From Clostridia bacterium (GTDB taxonomy: Bacteria > Bacillota > Clostridia > TANB77 > UBA1234), in the NCBI GenBank assembly GCA_017462965.1, contig JAFTQC010000054.1:57044-121043 (forward strand): 64,000 nucleotides of DNA, in the 5' to 3' direction. Numbering within the stretch: the first letter of the stretch is position 1; each line of letters starts with the position of its first letter. The notes below the pieces were generated by a model. It did no database searches. It was not told where the DNA came from and saw only the letters and a program-made list of their open reading frames with translations. Positions 8,317-17,902 of this stretch are shown in pieces. Made by a program: the position numbers and the translations under genes.

Positions 8317-9561
8317 TTACAATTGTTTGCTATGATAATTTATATAGTCTCTTCTTGCTGTTTCTGGAGAATCTGTTCCTTCTGCATTTTTTACTGGTGA
8401 AAAGTCCTCTTCTCTCTTTCCTCTTAATAATCCGAATTCTGGTATTTGTGAAAATGCATCAAATAAGAATGATTCAAATTTATATGCGTTTGGAGCTTCT
8501 GGTGTGATGAATTCTCCATCTTCATTCATGTATGATGTTTTCTTGTGTGCTACATGATATGGCAATTTAAATTTTTCAATTTCTTCTAATGCAGATATAT
8601 TAAATAAATTCAATAACACGTGTCCTTCGCCGTATACCAATTCTCCATCAGCATCGCGCATGTGTGCATGCTCTGTTGATATTTCGCTATATTCGATTAC
8701 ATATGGTTTTCCGTCTTTTTTACAGAATACACCCACTTTTTCGTCAGGGTTTGATTTTGGAACAGTTTTTGATACTATTCTAAAGTTATTTTTTATTGCA
8801 TATCCCATAAGTAATGGATCTACTAATTGAACTAAAACATTGTCGATACCTGCGATAAATACCCATTCAATTCCTCTAGCTCTCATGTCATCCAAGATTC
8901 CGTTTCTGCCTAACGCCTCAAATACTCCTCCATGTCCATCAGCCGCTTCTTTTACAAATCCATTTGATTCTATAACAAGTTTGCCTTGTTCATCCATCAT
9001 TGGAAGTTCACCTTGTTTGAAGAAATAATTTGTTGCTTCTTTTGGATAACCGAAGTAATTATTTTTTTCAAAGAATGCAACTGTATCATCGTTATTTTCT
9101 CTACTTGTCATGATGTACCAAGGAACTGTTACACCATATTTTTCTTGTGCATTTTTTAATATATCGCATTGAATTTCAAATAAGCTCTTGTGTGAATCAA
9201 GACCTAAATCATAAGTGCCTTTTGGTCCATTGTGACCTAGTCTTGTTCCTTGACCACCTGCCATTGTTACAATTGCAAGTTTATTAGCTTTAATTGCTTC
9301 CTCACCAAGTCTTATTATTTCAGCTTTTTCTTCCTCTGATAATTTTGCCGAATCTTGATATGCCATTGGCTCAATAACAGCATCTTTCATTTCAACCTTT
9401 GTTTGTGACAATGCATATAGATCCTTCATTTTTTCAAAATCTATTCTAGCAACTTGCTCTAATAATTTTTCTTTTTCCTCTTCATTTAACCTTTCATATG
9501 ATTTTAAAATATGTGTTTGACCGTATTTTTCAAGCAAGTTTTTTGCCTCTTCAAAATTCAT
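8317..9561 (-). CDS. UDPGP-family UTP-dependent sugar-1-phosphate uridylyltransferase
   Basis: A 414-residue member of the UDPGP type 1 family (UAP/UGP type), which makes UDP-N-acetylhexosamine or UDP-glucose from UTP and the sugar phosphate. The nucleotide-binding loop is MAGGQGTRLGHNGPKGTYD near residue 100. The substrate region GHGGVFEALGRNGILDDM and the metal-site motif GIDNVL follow. This is the eukaryote-like family, unlike GlmU or GalU. Which sugar it uses cannot be decided from sequence. ATG at 9561 follows AAAGGATGAT. Monocistronic, flanked by a hairpin repeat on the upstream side. Confidence 0.88.
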   Translation of the reverse strand: MNFEEAKNLLEKYGQTHILKSYERLNEEEKEKLLEQVARIDFEKMKDLYALSQTKVEMKDAVIEPMAYQDSAKLSEEEKAEIIRLGEEAIKANKLAIVTMAGGQGTRLGHNGPKGTYDLGLDSHKSLFEIQCDILKNAQEKYGVTVPWYIMTSRENNDDTVAFFEKNNYFGYPKEATNYFFKQGELPMMDEQGKLVIESNGFVKEAADGHGGVFEALGRNGILDDMRARGIEWVFIAGIDNVLVQLVDPLLMGYAIKNNFRIVSKTVPKSNPDEKVGVFCKKDGKPYVIEYSEISTEHAHMRDADGELVYGEGHVLLNLFNISALEEIEKFKLPYHVAHKKTSYMNEDGEFITPEAPNAYKFESFLFDAFSQIPEFGLLRGKREEDFSPVKNAEGTDSPETARRDYINYHSKQL

Positions 9562-9683
9562 ACTATCATCCTTTCTTTCATTTTAATATTTAGCCATCTT
9601 TAGTTTATATGCTTTTTCTCTTTTTCATCCAAATTGATTATATACTTTAGAAGTGTTTTAATCAATAGCAGGTTTTTCAGCCA

Positions 9684-9746
9684 CCGGGGACGTCCATCAA
9701 ATGGACGAAAAAAAAGGACAAGAGAACCGTCCCCTTGTCCTTTTTT
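9684..9746. repeat. Intergenic hairpin repeats (two adjacent)
   Basis: A small perfect hairpin CGTCCAT-CAA-ATGGACG (9691-9707) is followed by AAAAAAGGACAAG/CTTGTCCTTTTTT arms (9710-9722, 9734-9746) enclosing AGAACCGTCCC. It is placed at the 3' end of aspS with a T run in that direction, so probably also the aspS terminator. Confidence 0.85.
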
Positions 9747-9751
9747 GTTTT

Positions 9752-11509
9752 TTACTTTTTCTCTTCTACATCTAGTTTGATGTGTACGTCTTTTAATTGA
9801 TTTGGATATACTGGTGATGGTGCTCCCATAAGTAGGTCGCGGGCTTTACTGTTTTTAGGGAATGCAATTACTTCTCTTATGCTTTCTTCTTGCGCAAGAA
9901 GCATTACTATTCTGTCAAGTCCTGGTGCTGCGCCTGCGTGTGGAGGTGCACCATATTGGAATGCATTGAATAGTGCAGGGAATTTTGCTTCAACATGCTC
10001 TCTTGTATATCCTGCAAGTTCAAATGCTCTTTCCATTATTTCTACATCATGGTTTCTAACTGCTCCTGATGCAAGTTCATATCCATTACATACTAAGTCA
10101 TATTGATATGCATAAATATCTAGTGGATCTTTTGTATTCAATGCTTCTAGTCCGCCTTGTGGCATTGAGAATGGATTATGATTGAATTCTACTTTTCCTT
10201 CATCGTCTTTTTCGTACATTGGGAAGTCTACTATCCAACAGAATTTGTAGCATTCTTTTTCTAATAAATCTAAGCGTTTTCCAAGTTCTATTCTTATTAA
10301 TCCAGCCATTTTTTGTGCTTTTTCTATATCTTCATCAGCAACAAAGAAAGCTGCATCGCCTGCTTTTGCATAAGTTTTCAAGAATTCTTCTGTCATTTCT
10401 GGTGTGAAGAATTTTGCAATTCCGCCAGATAAAACATTTCCTTCATCAACTTTTACATATGCAAGACCTTTTGCTCCGCATTCTACTTGTGCAAATTCAC
10501 CCATACTATCAAAGAATTTTCTTGTTTCTTTTGCAGCGTTTGGAACAACTATTGCAATTATATTTTTATCTTGGAATGCTTTGAATTCTGTTCCTTCAAA
10601 AAGTTTTGTTACTTCTTGAAGTATCAATGGATTTCTAAGATCTGGCTTATCGCTACCATATTTTTTCATGGCCTCTCTAAATGGAATTCTTAGAAGTCCA
10701 TCTTCACTAACACTCCATTTTGAATGTTTTCTAAATGTATTTAATACAACATTTTCAACTACTGCTAAAACATCATCTTGTGTAGCAAATGACATTTCAA
10801 GGTCTAATTGATAGAATTCTCCTGGAGATCTATCTGCTCTTGGGTCTTCATCTCTGAAGCATGGAGCTATTTGATAATATTTATCAAAACCAGACATCAT
10901 TAATAATTGTTTGAATTGTTGTGGTGCCTGTGGAAGCGCATAAAATTCACCTGGATGAAGTCTACTTGGAACTAAGAAGTCTCTAGCACCTTCTGGTGAT
11001 GAACTTGTCAAAATTGGTGTTTGAATTTCAACAAATCCCATATTGTCCATAATTTCTCTTATTGTTTTCATAACTTGTGCTCTAAACACGATATTGTTGT
11101 GAATCTTTTCATTTCTTAAATCTAAGAATCTATATTCAAGTCTTAAATCTTCTCTAACGTCTTGTCCTATATTTATTTCAAATGGTAATACATTTTTTGC
11201 TTTTCCTGTAACTCTTATTTCTGATGGTATCACTTCGATATCGCCAGTAACCATGTTAGGATTTTTATTACTTCTTTCAGAAACCTTACCTGTTATTGAA
11301 ATTGTACTTTCTGTATTAACTTTTCTCATTTGCTCTAAATGCTTTTCATCTTGAATCGCAAGTTGTGTCATTCCATAATGATCTCTTAAGTCTACAAACA
11401 TCATAGATCCCAAATCTCTAATTGTTTGTACCCATCCTGCAAGTCTAACTTCTTCGCCAACATTACTCATTCTAAGTTCGTGGCAATAATGTGTTCTGTA
11501 CTCGTTCAT
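9752..11509 (-). CDS. aspS: Aspartyl-tRNA synthetase
   Basis: Class II aspartyl-tRNA synthetase of the bacterial type, 585 residues. It has the N-terminal OB anticodon-binding domain (RLAGWVQTIRDLG), motif 2 FRDEDPRADRSPGEFYQLD, the GAD insertion domain (residues ~285-420) and motif 3 GLDRIVMLL near the C terminus. It charges tRNA-Asp; whether it also charges tRNA-Asn cannot be read here. Expressed alone behind a T-box leader and a strong promoter, so its level should respond to uncharged tRNA-Asp. Start ATG at 11509 follows AGGAGG. Confidence 0.97.
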   Translation of the reverse strand: MNEYRTHYCHELRMSNVGEEVRLAGWVQTIRDLGSMMFVDLRDHYGMTQLAIQDEKHLEQMRKVNTESTISITGKVSERSNKNPNMVTGDIEVIPSEIRVTGKAKNVLPFEINIGQDVREDLRLEYRFLDLRNEKIHNNIVFRAQVMKTIREIMDNMGFVEIQTPILTSSSPEGARDFLVPSRLHPGEFYALPQAPQQFKQLLMMSGFDKYYQIAPCFRDEDPRADRSPGEFYQLDLEMSFATQDDVLAVVENVVLNTFRKHSKWSVSEDGLLRIPFREAMKKYGSDKPDLRNPLILQEVTKLFEGTEFKAFQDKNIIAIVVPNAAKETRKFFDSMGEFAQVECGAKGLAYVKVDEGNVLSGGIAKFFTPEMTEEFLKTYAKAGDAAFFVADEDIEKAQKMAGLIRIELGKRLDLLEKECYKFCWIVDFPMYEKDDEGKVEFNHNPFSMPQGGLEALNTKDPLDIYAYQYDLVCNGYELASGAVRNHDVEIMERAFELAGYTREHVEAKFPALFNAFQYGAPPHAGAAPGLDRIVMLLAQEESIREVIAFPKNSKARDLLMGAPSPVYPNQLKDVHIKLDVEEKK

Positions 11510-11524
11510 TTTATTCCTCCTAAT

Positions 11525-11776
11525 TTATATTTTGGGACGCAAAAAATCCCATGAGCTCGGCCTTCGAACTCATGGGACGTATTTTTATTCTACGTGGTAC
11601 CACCCAAATTTTATACTCATTAGAAATTTAACGCATATATTACGGACTTACTTTTTATTCATAAGCCAGCTCCAAAGTGTCTTCATGTTAACCTTGCACC
11701 TAAAGCGCTTTCAGCCGATGACGCTCCTCTCTTTCAAGATAGTATTAACACTACTCCTCTTTTTCATCACTTATGT
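11525..11776 (-). promoter_or_regulatory. T-box riboswitch of aspS
   Basis: A tRNA-sensing leader on the minus strand. The T-box sequence GGGTGGTACCACG lies at about 11594-11606 and the AGAG distal-loop element further upstream. A GAC triplet (11679-11681) in GAAGACA context is the likely Asp specifier. A terminator stem TCCCATGAGTTCG/CGAGCTCATGGGA followed by TTTTTT spans about 11535-11578. Uncharged tRNA-Asp would favour antitermination into aspS. Confidence 0.93.
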
Positions 11777-11780
11777 GCCA

Positions 11781-11809
11781 ATTATATACTAACTTCATTA
11801 TCAAGTCAA
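11781..11809 (-). promoter_or_regulatory. Sigma-A promoter of aspS T-box
   Basis: Minus-strand TTGACT (11804-11809), 17-base spacer, TATAAT (11781-11786), immediately upstream of the T-box leader. Confidence 0.85.
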
Positions 11810-11814
11810 GCTTT

Positions 11815-11880
11815 AGCAAGAGGGACGCCCCTGTTTGTGAAAAATTTTAGCAAGAGGGGGCGTCCCTTTGTCCTTTTTTC
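11815..11880. repeat. Intergenic hairpin repeat (GGGACGCCCC class)
   Basis: Arms 11821-11832 (AGGGACGCCCCT) and 11856-11867, preceded by AGCAAG in both halves and followed by TTTGTCCTTTTTT. It separates the divergent aspS and fhs promoters. Confidence 0.8.
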
Positions 11881-11943
11881 TAGACTTTTTAGGCATTTTA
11901 TTATAAAGTATCAATAGAATTATTGTATAAGGAGTGTGACTTT

Positions 11944-13611
11944 ATGCTAAGTGATATAGAAATTTCAAAAAACGCTAATATATTGCATATTAGCGAGGTT
12001 GCTAAAAAGATTGGTATCGATGAATCTGAGCTTGAATTTTATGGGAAATATAAAGCAAAACTTTCGGATGAATTAATTAATCGTGTTAAAGGAAATAAAA
12101 ATGGGAAATTAGTCCTAGTTACAGCTATTAACCCTACTCCTGCTGGAGAGGGTAAAACAACCGTTACTATTGGCCTTGGGCAAGCTTTAGCACGTCTTAA
12201 TAAAAATTGTATACTTGCCCTTCGTGAGCCATCTCTTGGACCAGTTATGGGGCTTAAAGGTGGTGCAACTGGCGGTGGATATAGCCAGGTTGTTCCAATG
12301 GAAGATATTAATCTTCATTTTACGGGTGATATTCACGCTCTAACTGCTGCTAACAACCTACTTTCTGCAATGATTGATAATCATATATATCAAGGTAATG
12401 CTCTTGGAATTGATCCAGATAATATTACTTGGAAACGCGCTTTAGACGTAAATGACCGTACTTTAAGAAATATTACAATTGGACACGGAGCTAAAAATGG
12501 TCCTGAAAGAAATGATGGCTTTTCTATTACTACAGCTTCTGAAATGATGGCTATTCTTTGTCTTGCAGAAGATTTACAAGATTTGAAAAAACGTATTTCT
12601 AATATATTGATTGGATATACCTTTGACAAAAAACCTGTTTTTGCTTCTGATATCAAAGCCGAAGGCGCGTTAACTGCACTTTTAAAGGATGCTATCAAAC
12701 CTAATCTTGTTCAAACATTAGAAAATACACCTTGCATTATTCACGGTGGTCCTTTTGCTAATATTGCTCACGGTTGCAATAGTGTTGTTGCGACAAAGAC
12801 TGCGCTTAAGCTTGCTGATATAGTTGTTACTGAAGCAGGATTTGGCGCTGATTTAGGTGCCGAAAAATTCTTAGATATTAAATGTAGAATTGCTGGATTA
12901 AAACCTGATGCAATAGTTATCGTGGCGACTATACGTTCATTAAAATATAACGGTGGTGCTGCTCTAGCAAATTTAAAAACTGAAAATTTAGAAGCTTTGA
13001 AAAATGGCTTTTGTAATCTTCAAAAACATATTGAAAATATAAAGAAATTTGGAGTTCCAGTTCTTGTTACAATAAACAAATTCGAGTCTGATACTCCTGA
13101 TGAAGTGGAATTATTAAAAACACTATGCCTTGAAAATGGTGCTGAATGCACTGTTTCTGAGGTATTTGCTAAAGGTGGCGAAGGCGGACTAGATCTTGCA
13201 AATAAATTAATTGATGTTTTAGAAAACGAACCTTCAAACTTCAAGCCTATTTATGATGAAAAACTATCAATTAAAGAAAAAATTAAAACAGTGACTCACG
13301 AAATCTATGGTGCAACAGATGTTGAATATTCTGAAAAAGCTTTAGAACAAATTACGCAAATTGAAAATATCAATTTAGATAAACTACCAATCTGCATTGC
13401 GAAAACTCAATATTCTCTTTCTGATGATGCAAAGAAACTTGGTCGTCCTACTGATTTTACAATTCATGTTAAAGAAGTTAGAGTTTCAAATGGTGCTGGT
13501 TTTGTTGTCGTAATTACAGGTACAATCATGACTATGCCAGGACTTCCTAAAGTCCCTGCTGCAGAAAATGTAGACATTTTACCAGATGGATCATTAACTG
13601 GAATTTTTTAA
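11944..13611 (+). CDS. fhs: Formate-tetrahydrofolate ligase
   Basis: ATP-dependent synthesis of 10-formyl-tetrahydrofolate from formate, in one-carbon metabolism and the Wood-Ljungdahl methyl branch. The protein is 555 residues. The P-loop [10 protein letters not shown] is near residue 62 and is followed by [19 protein letters not shown] and [13 protein letters not shown], all family signatures. ATG at 11944 is chosen because AAGGAG lies eight bases upstream and an upstream TTG overlaps it. The next gene, a radical-SAM activase homologue, begins 23 bp downstream, so the two are likely co-transcribed. Confidence 0.97.
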   Translation: MLSDIEISKNANILHISEVAKKIGIDESELEFYGKYKAKLSDELINRVKGNKNGKLVLVTAINPTPAGEGKTTVTIGLGQALARLNKNCILALREPSLGPVMGLKGGATGGGYSQVVPMEDINLHFTGDIHALTAANNLLSAMIDNHIYQGNALGIDPDNITWKRALDVNDRTLRNITIGHGAKNGPERNDGFSITTASEMMAILCLAEDLQDLKKRISNILIGYTFDKKPVFASDIKAEGALTALLKDAIKPNLVQTLENTPCIIHGGPFANIAHGCNSVVATKTALKLADIVVTEAGFGADLGAEKFLDIKCRIAGLKPDAIVIVATIRSLKYNGGAALANLKTENLEALKNGFCNLQKHIENIKKFGVPVLVTINKFESDTPDEVELLKTLCLENGAECTVSEVFAKGGEGGLDLANKLIDVLENEPSNFKPIYDEKLSIKEKIKTVTHEIYGATDVEYSEKALEQITQIENINLDKLPICIAKTQYSLSDDAKKLGRPTDFTIHVKEVRVSNGAGFVVVITGTIMTMPGLPKVPAAENVDILPDGSLTGIF

Positions 13612-13634
13612 AATTTTAGAAAGGAGTTTTTTAG

Positions 13635-14516
13635 GTGAACTCAAATTGTAATTTATGTGCTTTTAATTGTAATACTGATAGAAATGAAAAATACGGTGTT
13701 TGCAAATGTGGAACTAACGCAAAAGTTGCACTTGCTAGTATTCATATGTGGGAAGAGCCTTGTATTAGCGGAACTAACGGTTCTGGAACAGTTTTCTTTT
13801 CTGGATGCAATTTAAAATGTGTATTTTGTCAAAACTCTCAAATATCACACGATAATTTCGGGAAAGAAATTTCTGATGAAAGACTTGCTGATATTTTTAT
13901 AGAACTTCAAAATAAAAATGTACATAATATTAATTTAGTTTCACCTACTCCTTACGTAAGAAATATTATTAAAGCAATTGATATCGCTAAAGCAAACGGC
14001 TTATCAATTCCGATTGTTTATAATACAAACTCATATGAAAATATAGAAACTATAAAAATGCTTGATGGATATGTTGACGTATTTTTACCCGACTTAAAAT
14101 ATTATGAGAATGCAACTTCACTTGAATACTCTAAGGCTCCTAATTATTTTAATGTTGCAACAAATGCAATTTTAGAAATGATAAACCAGGTTGGTACACC
14201 TAAATTTGATGATAATGGAATTATTAAAAGTGGAGTTATAATTAGACATTTAGTGCTACCAAATCACTTAACGGAAAGTAAAAAAATATTTGATTGGATT
14301 AAGGAAAATTTACCAAAAGACATATATGTAAGTGTTATGGCACAATATTTTCCTACATATAAAGCAAAAGAAATTGATAAGATTAACAGGAAATTAACAA
14401 AACGTGAATATGAAATAGTTTGTAATATGATTCAAGATTTAGAATTCGGATATATTCAAGATTTGGAAGACTTTGAAGAAGAATATGTACCAAACTTTGA
14501 TTTAAGTGGAGTCTAA
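13635..14516 (+). CDS. Radical SAM protein, PflA-related
   Basis: A 293-residue radical S-adenosylmethionine enzyme related to pyruvate formate-lyase activating enzymes. The iron-sulfur motif CNLKCVFCQ is near residue 57. An additional N-terminal CNLCAFNC-type cluster and CKCG suggest an extra Fe-S site. Start is GTG with AAGGAG upstream. It sits directly after fhs, consistent with formate or glycyl-radical metabolism, but no glycyl-radical enzyme is in the window, so the target is unknown. Confidence 0.85.
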   Translation: MNSNCNLCAFNCNTDRNEKYGVCKCGTNAKVALASIHMWEEPCISGTNGSGTVFFSGCNLKCVFCQNSQISHDNFGKEISDERLADIFIELQNKNVHNINLVSPTPYVRNIIKAIDIAKANGLSIPIVYNTNSYENIETIKMLDGYVDVFLPDLKYYENATSLEYSKAPNYFNVATNAILEMINQVGTPKFDDNGIIKSGVIIRHLVLPNHLTESKKIFDWIKENLPKDIYVSVMAQYFPTYKAKEIDKINRKLTKREYEIVCNMIQDLEFGYIQDLEDFEEEYVPNFDLSGV

Positions 14517-14620
14517 AAAAGGACAAGGGGACGGGGCTTTTGTCCTTTTTTATGAAAAAACAATTAGTAAATATTGACTAATAAAAAAAGGACAAAAGCC
14601 CCGTCCCCTTGTCCTTTTTT
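14515..14620. repeat. Large intergenic inverted repeat (GGACGGGGC class)
   Basis: Arms 14515-14552 and 14581-14620 each contain AAGGACA...GACGGGG..TGTCCTT and are inverted copies of one another. Each arm is itself a hairpin, and 28 bases lie between them. It occupies the convergent junction between the radical-SAM gene and the HD-GYP gene and can act as terminator for both. Confidence 0.9.
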
Positions 14621-15532
14621 TTAGTCAGCCCATTTATATAATTCTTTTAAAATTTTATTTATTGCGCTTATTTCACTTGCACATAATTTTTCCCATTCAA
14701 GTTCTTTTTCTAAAGATTTTTGTTTGATTATTAGCAAGTTTGCATTTGTACTCATGTCATATCCTGGCGCAAGTTCAAATTGTCTTAATTTTTTTTCTAA
14801 TTTTGGTGTTAAACCTCTATCATATATTTGCTTATATATGATTTCAAGTTCATGTAAAACTTCTAGATTATTATTAAACTTTTGAATGTTCATAAGATGA
14901 GTTTCGTGTTTTTCTTCTAACCCCTCAATTACAACGAACAACAAGATTTCATAATAATCAGGTGACATTTTTCCTGCTTTCACATCATTAAGCATTATTG
15001 CTAATGCTTCGCTTTGTTTATATCCATCCTTGTATTGTCTTCTTTGCGTCAACGCATCATAAACGTCTGCAACTTTTATTAGAGAGGCTTCTGGCGGAAT
15101 TTCATCTGCCGTCAAGCCATCAGGATATCCTGTTCCATCCAAGTTTTCATGATGTGCTCTTACAATTGAAGCATATTTATGAAATGTTGGATATTCCATA
15201 CACATCTCGTATCCATAAACCGTATGTTTCTTCATTTCTTGATATTCTTCTTCTGTAAGTCTTGCTGTTTTTTGTAGAATTTCCGGAGGAATTCTTATCT
15301 TTCCAACATCATGCAAGTACGCTGAAATTACACATTTTTTTATTTCTTCATATGGCATATTCATTTTCAAGCACATAGCCATTGTAGTTTTTACAACTCC
15401 TTGAACATGTGCATTTGTAAAAATATCTAAGCCCTTCAAAACAGATATTTCAAGATTTACTTCTCTTAATAGTTCACTCTCATTTATTCTTGTGCTGCTT
15501 AAAATATCAACTTCTTTAAAAGTTCTTCTCAT
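14621..15532 (-). CDS. HD-GYP domain phosphohydrolase
   Basis: A 303-residue protein with an HD-GYP domain (residues ~35-200): HDVGKIRIP, then HHENLDGTGYPDGL, the signature of cyclic di-GMP phosphodiesterases. There is no membrane segment or receiver domain, and the C-terminal ~100 residues are unassigned. It probably hydrolyses c-di-GMP or a related cyclic dinucleotide; activity is inferred from the motif only. ATG at 15532, 23 bp after the 15556-16356 gene, so probably one transcript. Confidence 0.85.
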   Translation of the reverse strand: MRRTFKEVDILSSTRINESELLREVNLEISVLKGLDIFTNAHVQGVVKTTMAMCLKMNMPYEEIKKCVISAYLHDVGKIRIPPEILQKTARLTEEEYQEMKKHTVYGYEMCMEYPTFHKYASIVRAHHENLDGTGYPDGLTADEIPPEASLIKVADVYDALTQRRQYKDGYKQSEALAIMLNDVKAGKMSPDYYEILLFVVIEGLEEKHETHLMNIQKFNNNLEVLHELEIIYKQIYDRGLTPKLEKKLRQFELAPGYDMSTNANLLIIKQKSLEKELEWEKLCASEISAINKILKELYKWAD

Positions 15533-15555
15533 CTTTAGTCTCCCTTCGACTATCC

Positions 15556-16356
15556 TTATATCACTTTATAAGTTCCATCGTTTAAATTTAGTTCAATCCA
15601 CTTCGAATTTATTTTTATTACTAACCTATAATCAGCAAAGTTTGTATTCGCTTCTAAATGATGCATGTAATACACAACTTCTTTTGAAAATACATCTAAA
15701 TCTGTTATATCGTCAAAATATTCAGGACTTGTTATATCCGCATAAATTATATTCAAATCAAATTGTTCATATTCATCTATTTGTTTTCTTATCTTTTCGT
15801 ATAACTTGTTTTTTATTTTTACTTGATATTCTTCATTCATAAGCGGAAATAATTTAGGTGATAACGTTATCGCTCCGTTTTTATTAAAAAACTCCACCTT
15901 ATCTCCTGCTTTTCTGTATTCTATGTACCCTTCAATATCTTCTTTTTCAAGTTTGTATTCTTTTATTTCTGCTGCAATTTTTTCTACCATCCAGTCATAA
16001 CCAACATATATTTTTGTAACTTCTACACCGATACTTTTTCCATTTCGCATGATAACAAAATCAGGACATTCATTTTTTCTTATTTCTCCCGAACGTATTT
16101 TCATTTTATGTAAAAGATCAAATACAGAAGTAAATTCTCGAATTTCCTTTTCTAACTTTTTATCTTTTTTTAATTCTTGTGCTATTCTTTCATTCCAAAT
16201 TTCAACGTCTGCTTTTGTCGCTTCTATTGGTGTAACTTTTAAGGAAAAAATGTTTAATCCTAGCACTTTTTCATCTATATGTATTTTTATAATTGCATCT
16301 TCTATGTTGCCAAAACTTTTATGTAATTCAATTATATCTTCAATTGAATTTACCAT
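15556..16356 (-). CDS. Hypothetical protein with possible nuclease-like core, 266 aa
   Basis: Not recognised as a known family. Residues ~110-130 read CPDFVIMRNGKSIGVEVTKI, which resembles the PD...ExK core of restriction-endonuclease-like folds, with Thr where Lys is usual. It is otherwise Lys/Glu/Ile-rich with no membrane helix. Likely cytoplasmic and co-transcribed with the HD-GYP gene. The nuclease suggestion is weak. Confidence 0.65.
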   Translation of the reverse strand: MVNSIEDIIELHKSFGNIEDAIIKIHIDEKVLGLNIFSLKVTPIEATKADVEIWNERIAQELKKDKKLEKEIREFTSVFDLLHKMKIRSGEIRKNECPDFVIMRNGKSIGVEVTKIYVGYDWMVEKIAAEIKEYKLEKEDIEGYIEYRKAGDKVEFFNKNGAITLSPKLFPLMNEEYQVKIKNKLYEKIRKQIDEYEQFDLNIIYADITSPEYFDDITDLDVFSKEVVYYMHHLEANTNFADYRLVIKINSKWIELNLNDGTYKVI

Positions 16357-16416
16357 ATCTTTCTCCCTCTATATGCATTGAAATTCATATTTTTTTCATT
16401 TATAATACATATTAGT

Positions 16417-16430
16417 TACACAAGTGTGTA
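16417..16430. promoter_or_regulatory. Palindromic operator candidate upstream of htrA
   Basis: TACACA-AG-TGTGTA is a perfect 6-2-6 palindrome in the 150-bp gap between the divergent 15556-16356 gene and the protease gene. It could bind a regulator of the stress protease; no family assigned. Confidence 0.35.
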
Positions 16431-16507
16431 CTAATATAATTAGTATAGCGTATTGATTATTATTATTCAAGAATCATACATAATTTATTTAGGAAGGATG
16501 ATTTTAT

Positions 16508-17728
16508 ATGTCTTTTATTAGCGATATGGAACGTGACAGAATTTATGAAGAAATCGAAGGTAAATCCTTTTCAAAATCTAGAGGCGGTTTCTTTTCAAAA
16601 CTTTTAAGTATTGCATTACTTCTTTCTGTTGGATTTGCAAGTGGTAGCATTTATTCTACTTTTACTCAAGTAAAAGTTGCTGAAGGCTCAAACTCTTTAG
16701 AAGTTAACTCTTCAAATGTTGTAGATAATACTTTGTCGAATTCTGCAAATGATAAAAATTCTTTATATTCACAAACATCACTAGCTAATGTCGTTGATAA
16801 AACAGCTACTTCTGTTGTTGAAATAACTCAATATACTACTACCCAAACTTACTTCAATTCTTCGTATACTTCTGAGGGTAATGGTAGTGGAGTTATTATT
16901 TCTGAGGATGGATATATTTTGACAAACAATCATGTTATTAGTGGTGCTGAAAAGATTTCTGTTAGACTTAGAAATGGCGAAGAATATGAAGCTACATTAG
17001 TTGGAAAAGATTCTAAAACCGATATTGCAATTATTAAAATTGAAGCTACTGATTTAACTCCTGCAACAATGGCTGATTCATCAAATACTCTTGTTGGTGA
17101 CTTTGTTTTAGCTATCGGAAATCCTCTTGGAAGACTTGGTGGAACTGTTACTTACGGTTTTGTTAGCGCTCTTGAAAGAGAAATAAATCTTGATAGTTCT
17201 ACGAAAAATTTAATGCAATTTGATGCAGCTGTAAATCCTGGTAATTCTGGTGGTGGCTTGTTCAATGTTTATGGCGAACTTATCGGTGTTGTTTCTGCGA
17301 AATCTACTGGATATGATGTTGAAGGTCTAGGTTTTGCTATTCCTATTAATGATGTTAAACAAGTTATCAATGATATTTTAGAACGCGGATATGCTACAAA
17401 TAGACCTTATCTTGGTGTGTCTTTAGATAATTCTTCTTATTCTACTGGTAGTCCTTTTGGTGGTGGAAGTATCTTCGATTTATTCTATTCACAAGTTCAA
17501 TATGGTGCGAGAGTTTCTAGTGTTGAAAAAGATTCTCCTGCTGATGAAGCTGGTATTGAAGTTAATGATATTATCGTTTCTATTGGTGGTGCTGTTGTTT
17601 CTTCTGCTTCAGATGCTACTTCAGAAATTCAAAATTACAACGTTGGAGATGAAGTTGAAATTGGAATAATCAGAAATAACAGAACTTATACGAAAAAAGC
17701 TATTTTAGCAGAATATACTGGTCAATAG
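16508..17728 (+). CDS. HtrA/DegP-type trypsin-like serine protease with PDZ domain
   Basis: Membrane-anchored quality-control protease of 406 residues. It has an N-terminal cytoplasmic tail, one helix (residues ~32-53), a low-complexity linker, the trypsin-like domain (TNNHVI with His, KTDIAI with Asp, NPGNSGG with the Ser nucleophile) and a C-terminal PDZ domain (from ~305, SPADEAGIEVNDIIVSIGG). All catalytic residues are present. ATG follows AGGAAGGATGATTTT. Single-gene unit closed by a hairpin repeat. Envelope stress control is typical for the family. Confidence 0.93.
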   Translation: MSFISDMERDRIYEEIEGKSFSKSRGGFFSKLLSIALLLSVGFASGSIYSTFTQVKVAEGSNSLEVNSSNVVDNTLSNSANDKNSLYSQTSLANVVDKTATSVVEITQYTTTQTYFNSSYTSEGNGSGVIISEDGYILTNNHVISGAEKISVRLRNGEEYEATLVGKDSKTDIAIIKIEATDLTPATMADSSNTLVGDFVLAIGNPLGRLGGTVTYGFVSALEREINLDSSTKNLMQFDAAVNPGNSGGGLFNVYGELIGVVSAKSTGYDVEGLGFAIPINDVKQVINDILERGYATNRPYLGVSLDNSSYSTGSPFGGGSIFDLFYSQVQYGARVSSVEKDSPADEAGIEVNDIIVSIGGAVVSSASDATSEIQNYNVGDEVEIGIIRNNRTYTKKAILAEYTGQ

Positions 17729-17741
17729 ATAAAAATTTGGA

Positions 17742-17785
17742 AATTGGGACGGTTCCTTTTTTTGGACAAGGGAACCGTCCTAATT
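17742..17785. repeat. Intergenic hairpin repeat (GGGACGGTTC class)
   Basis: Arms AATTGGGACGGTTCC (17742-17756) and complement with one change (17771-17785), after the htrA stop. Confidence 0.88.
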
Positions 17786-17828
17786 TTACATATTTTTACA
17801 TTTGTACAACTTAAAGCAGTGCGCATAA

Positions 17829-17857
17829 TTGAAAATTATGTAAATTTATGTTAAAAT
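17829..17857 (+). promoter_or_regulatory. Promoter of the GC-rich MBL gene
   Basis: TTGAAA (17829-17834), 17-base spacer, TAAAAT (17852-17857), in AT-rich DNA, 46 bp before the GC-rich coding sequence. Confidence 0.65.
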
Positions 17858-17902
17858 ATATATGTACTTTGTACACATTTTAATAATTAGGGAGGATATA
17901 TT

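Noticed and set aside
11532..11792. Plus-strand open frame across the aspS leader
   Set aside because: It lies entirely over the T-box riboswitch and its promoter on the other strand; no ribosome binding site or protein-like composition.
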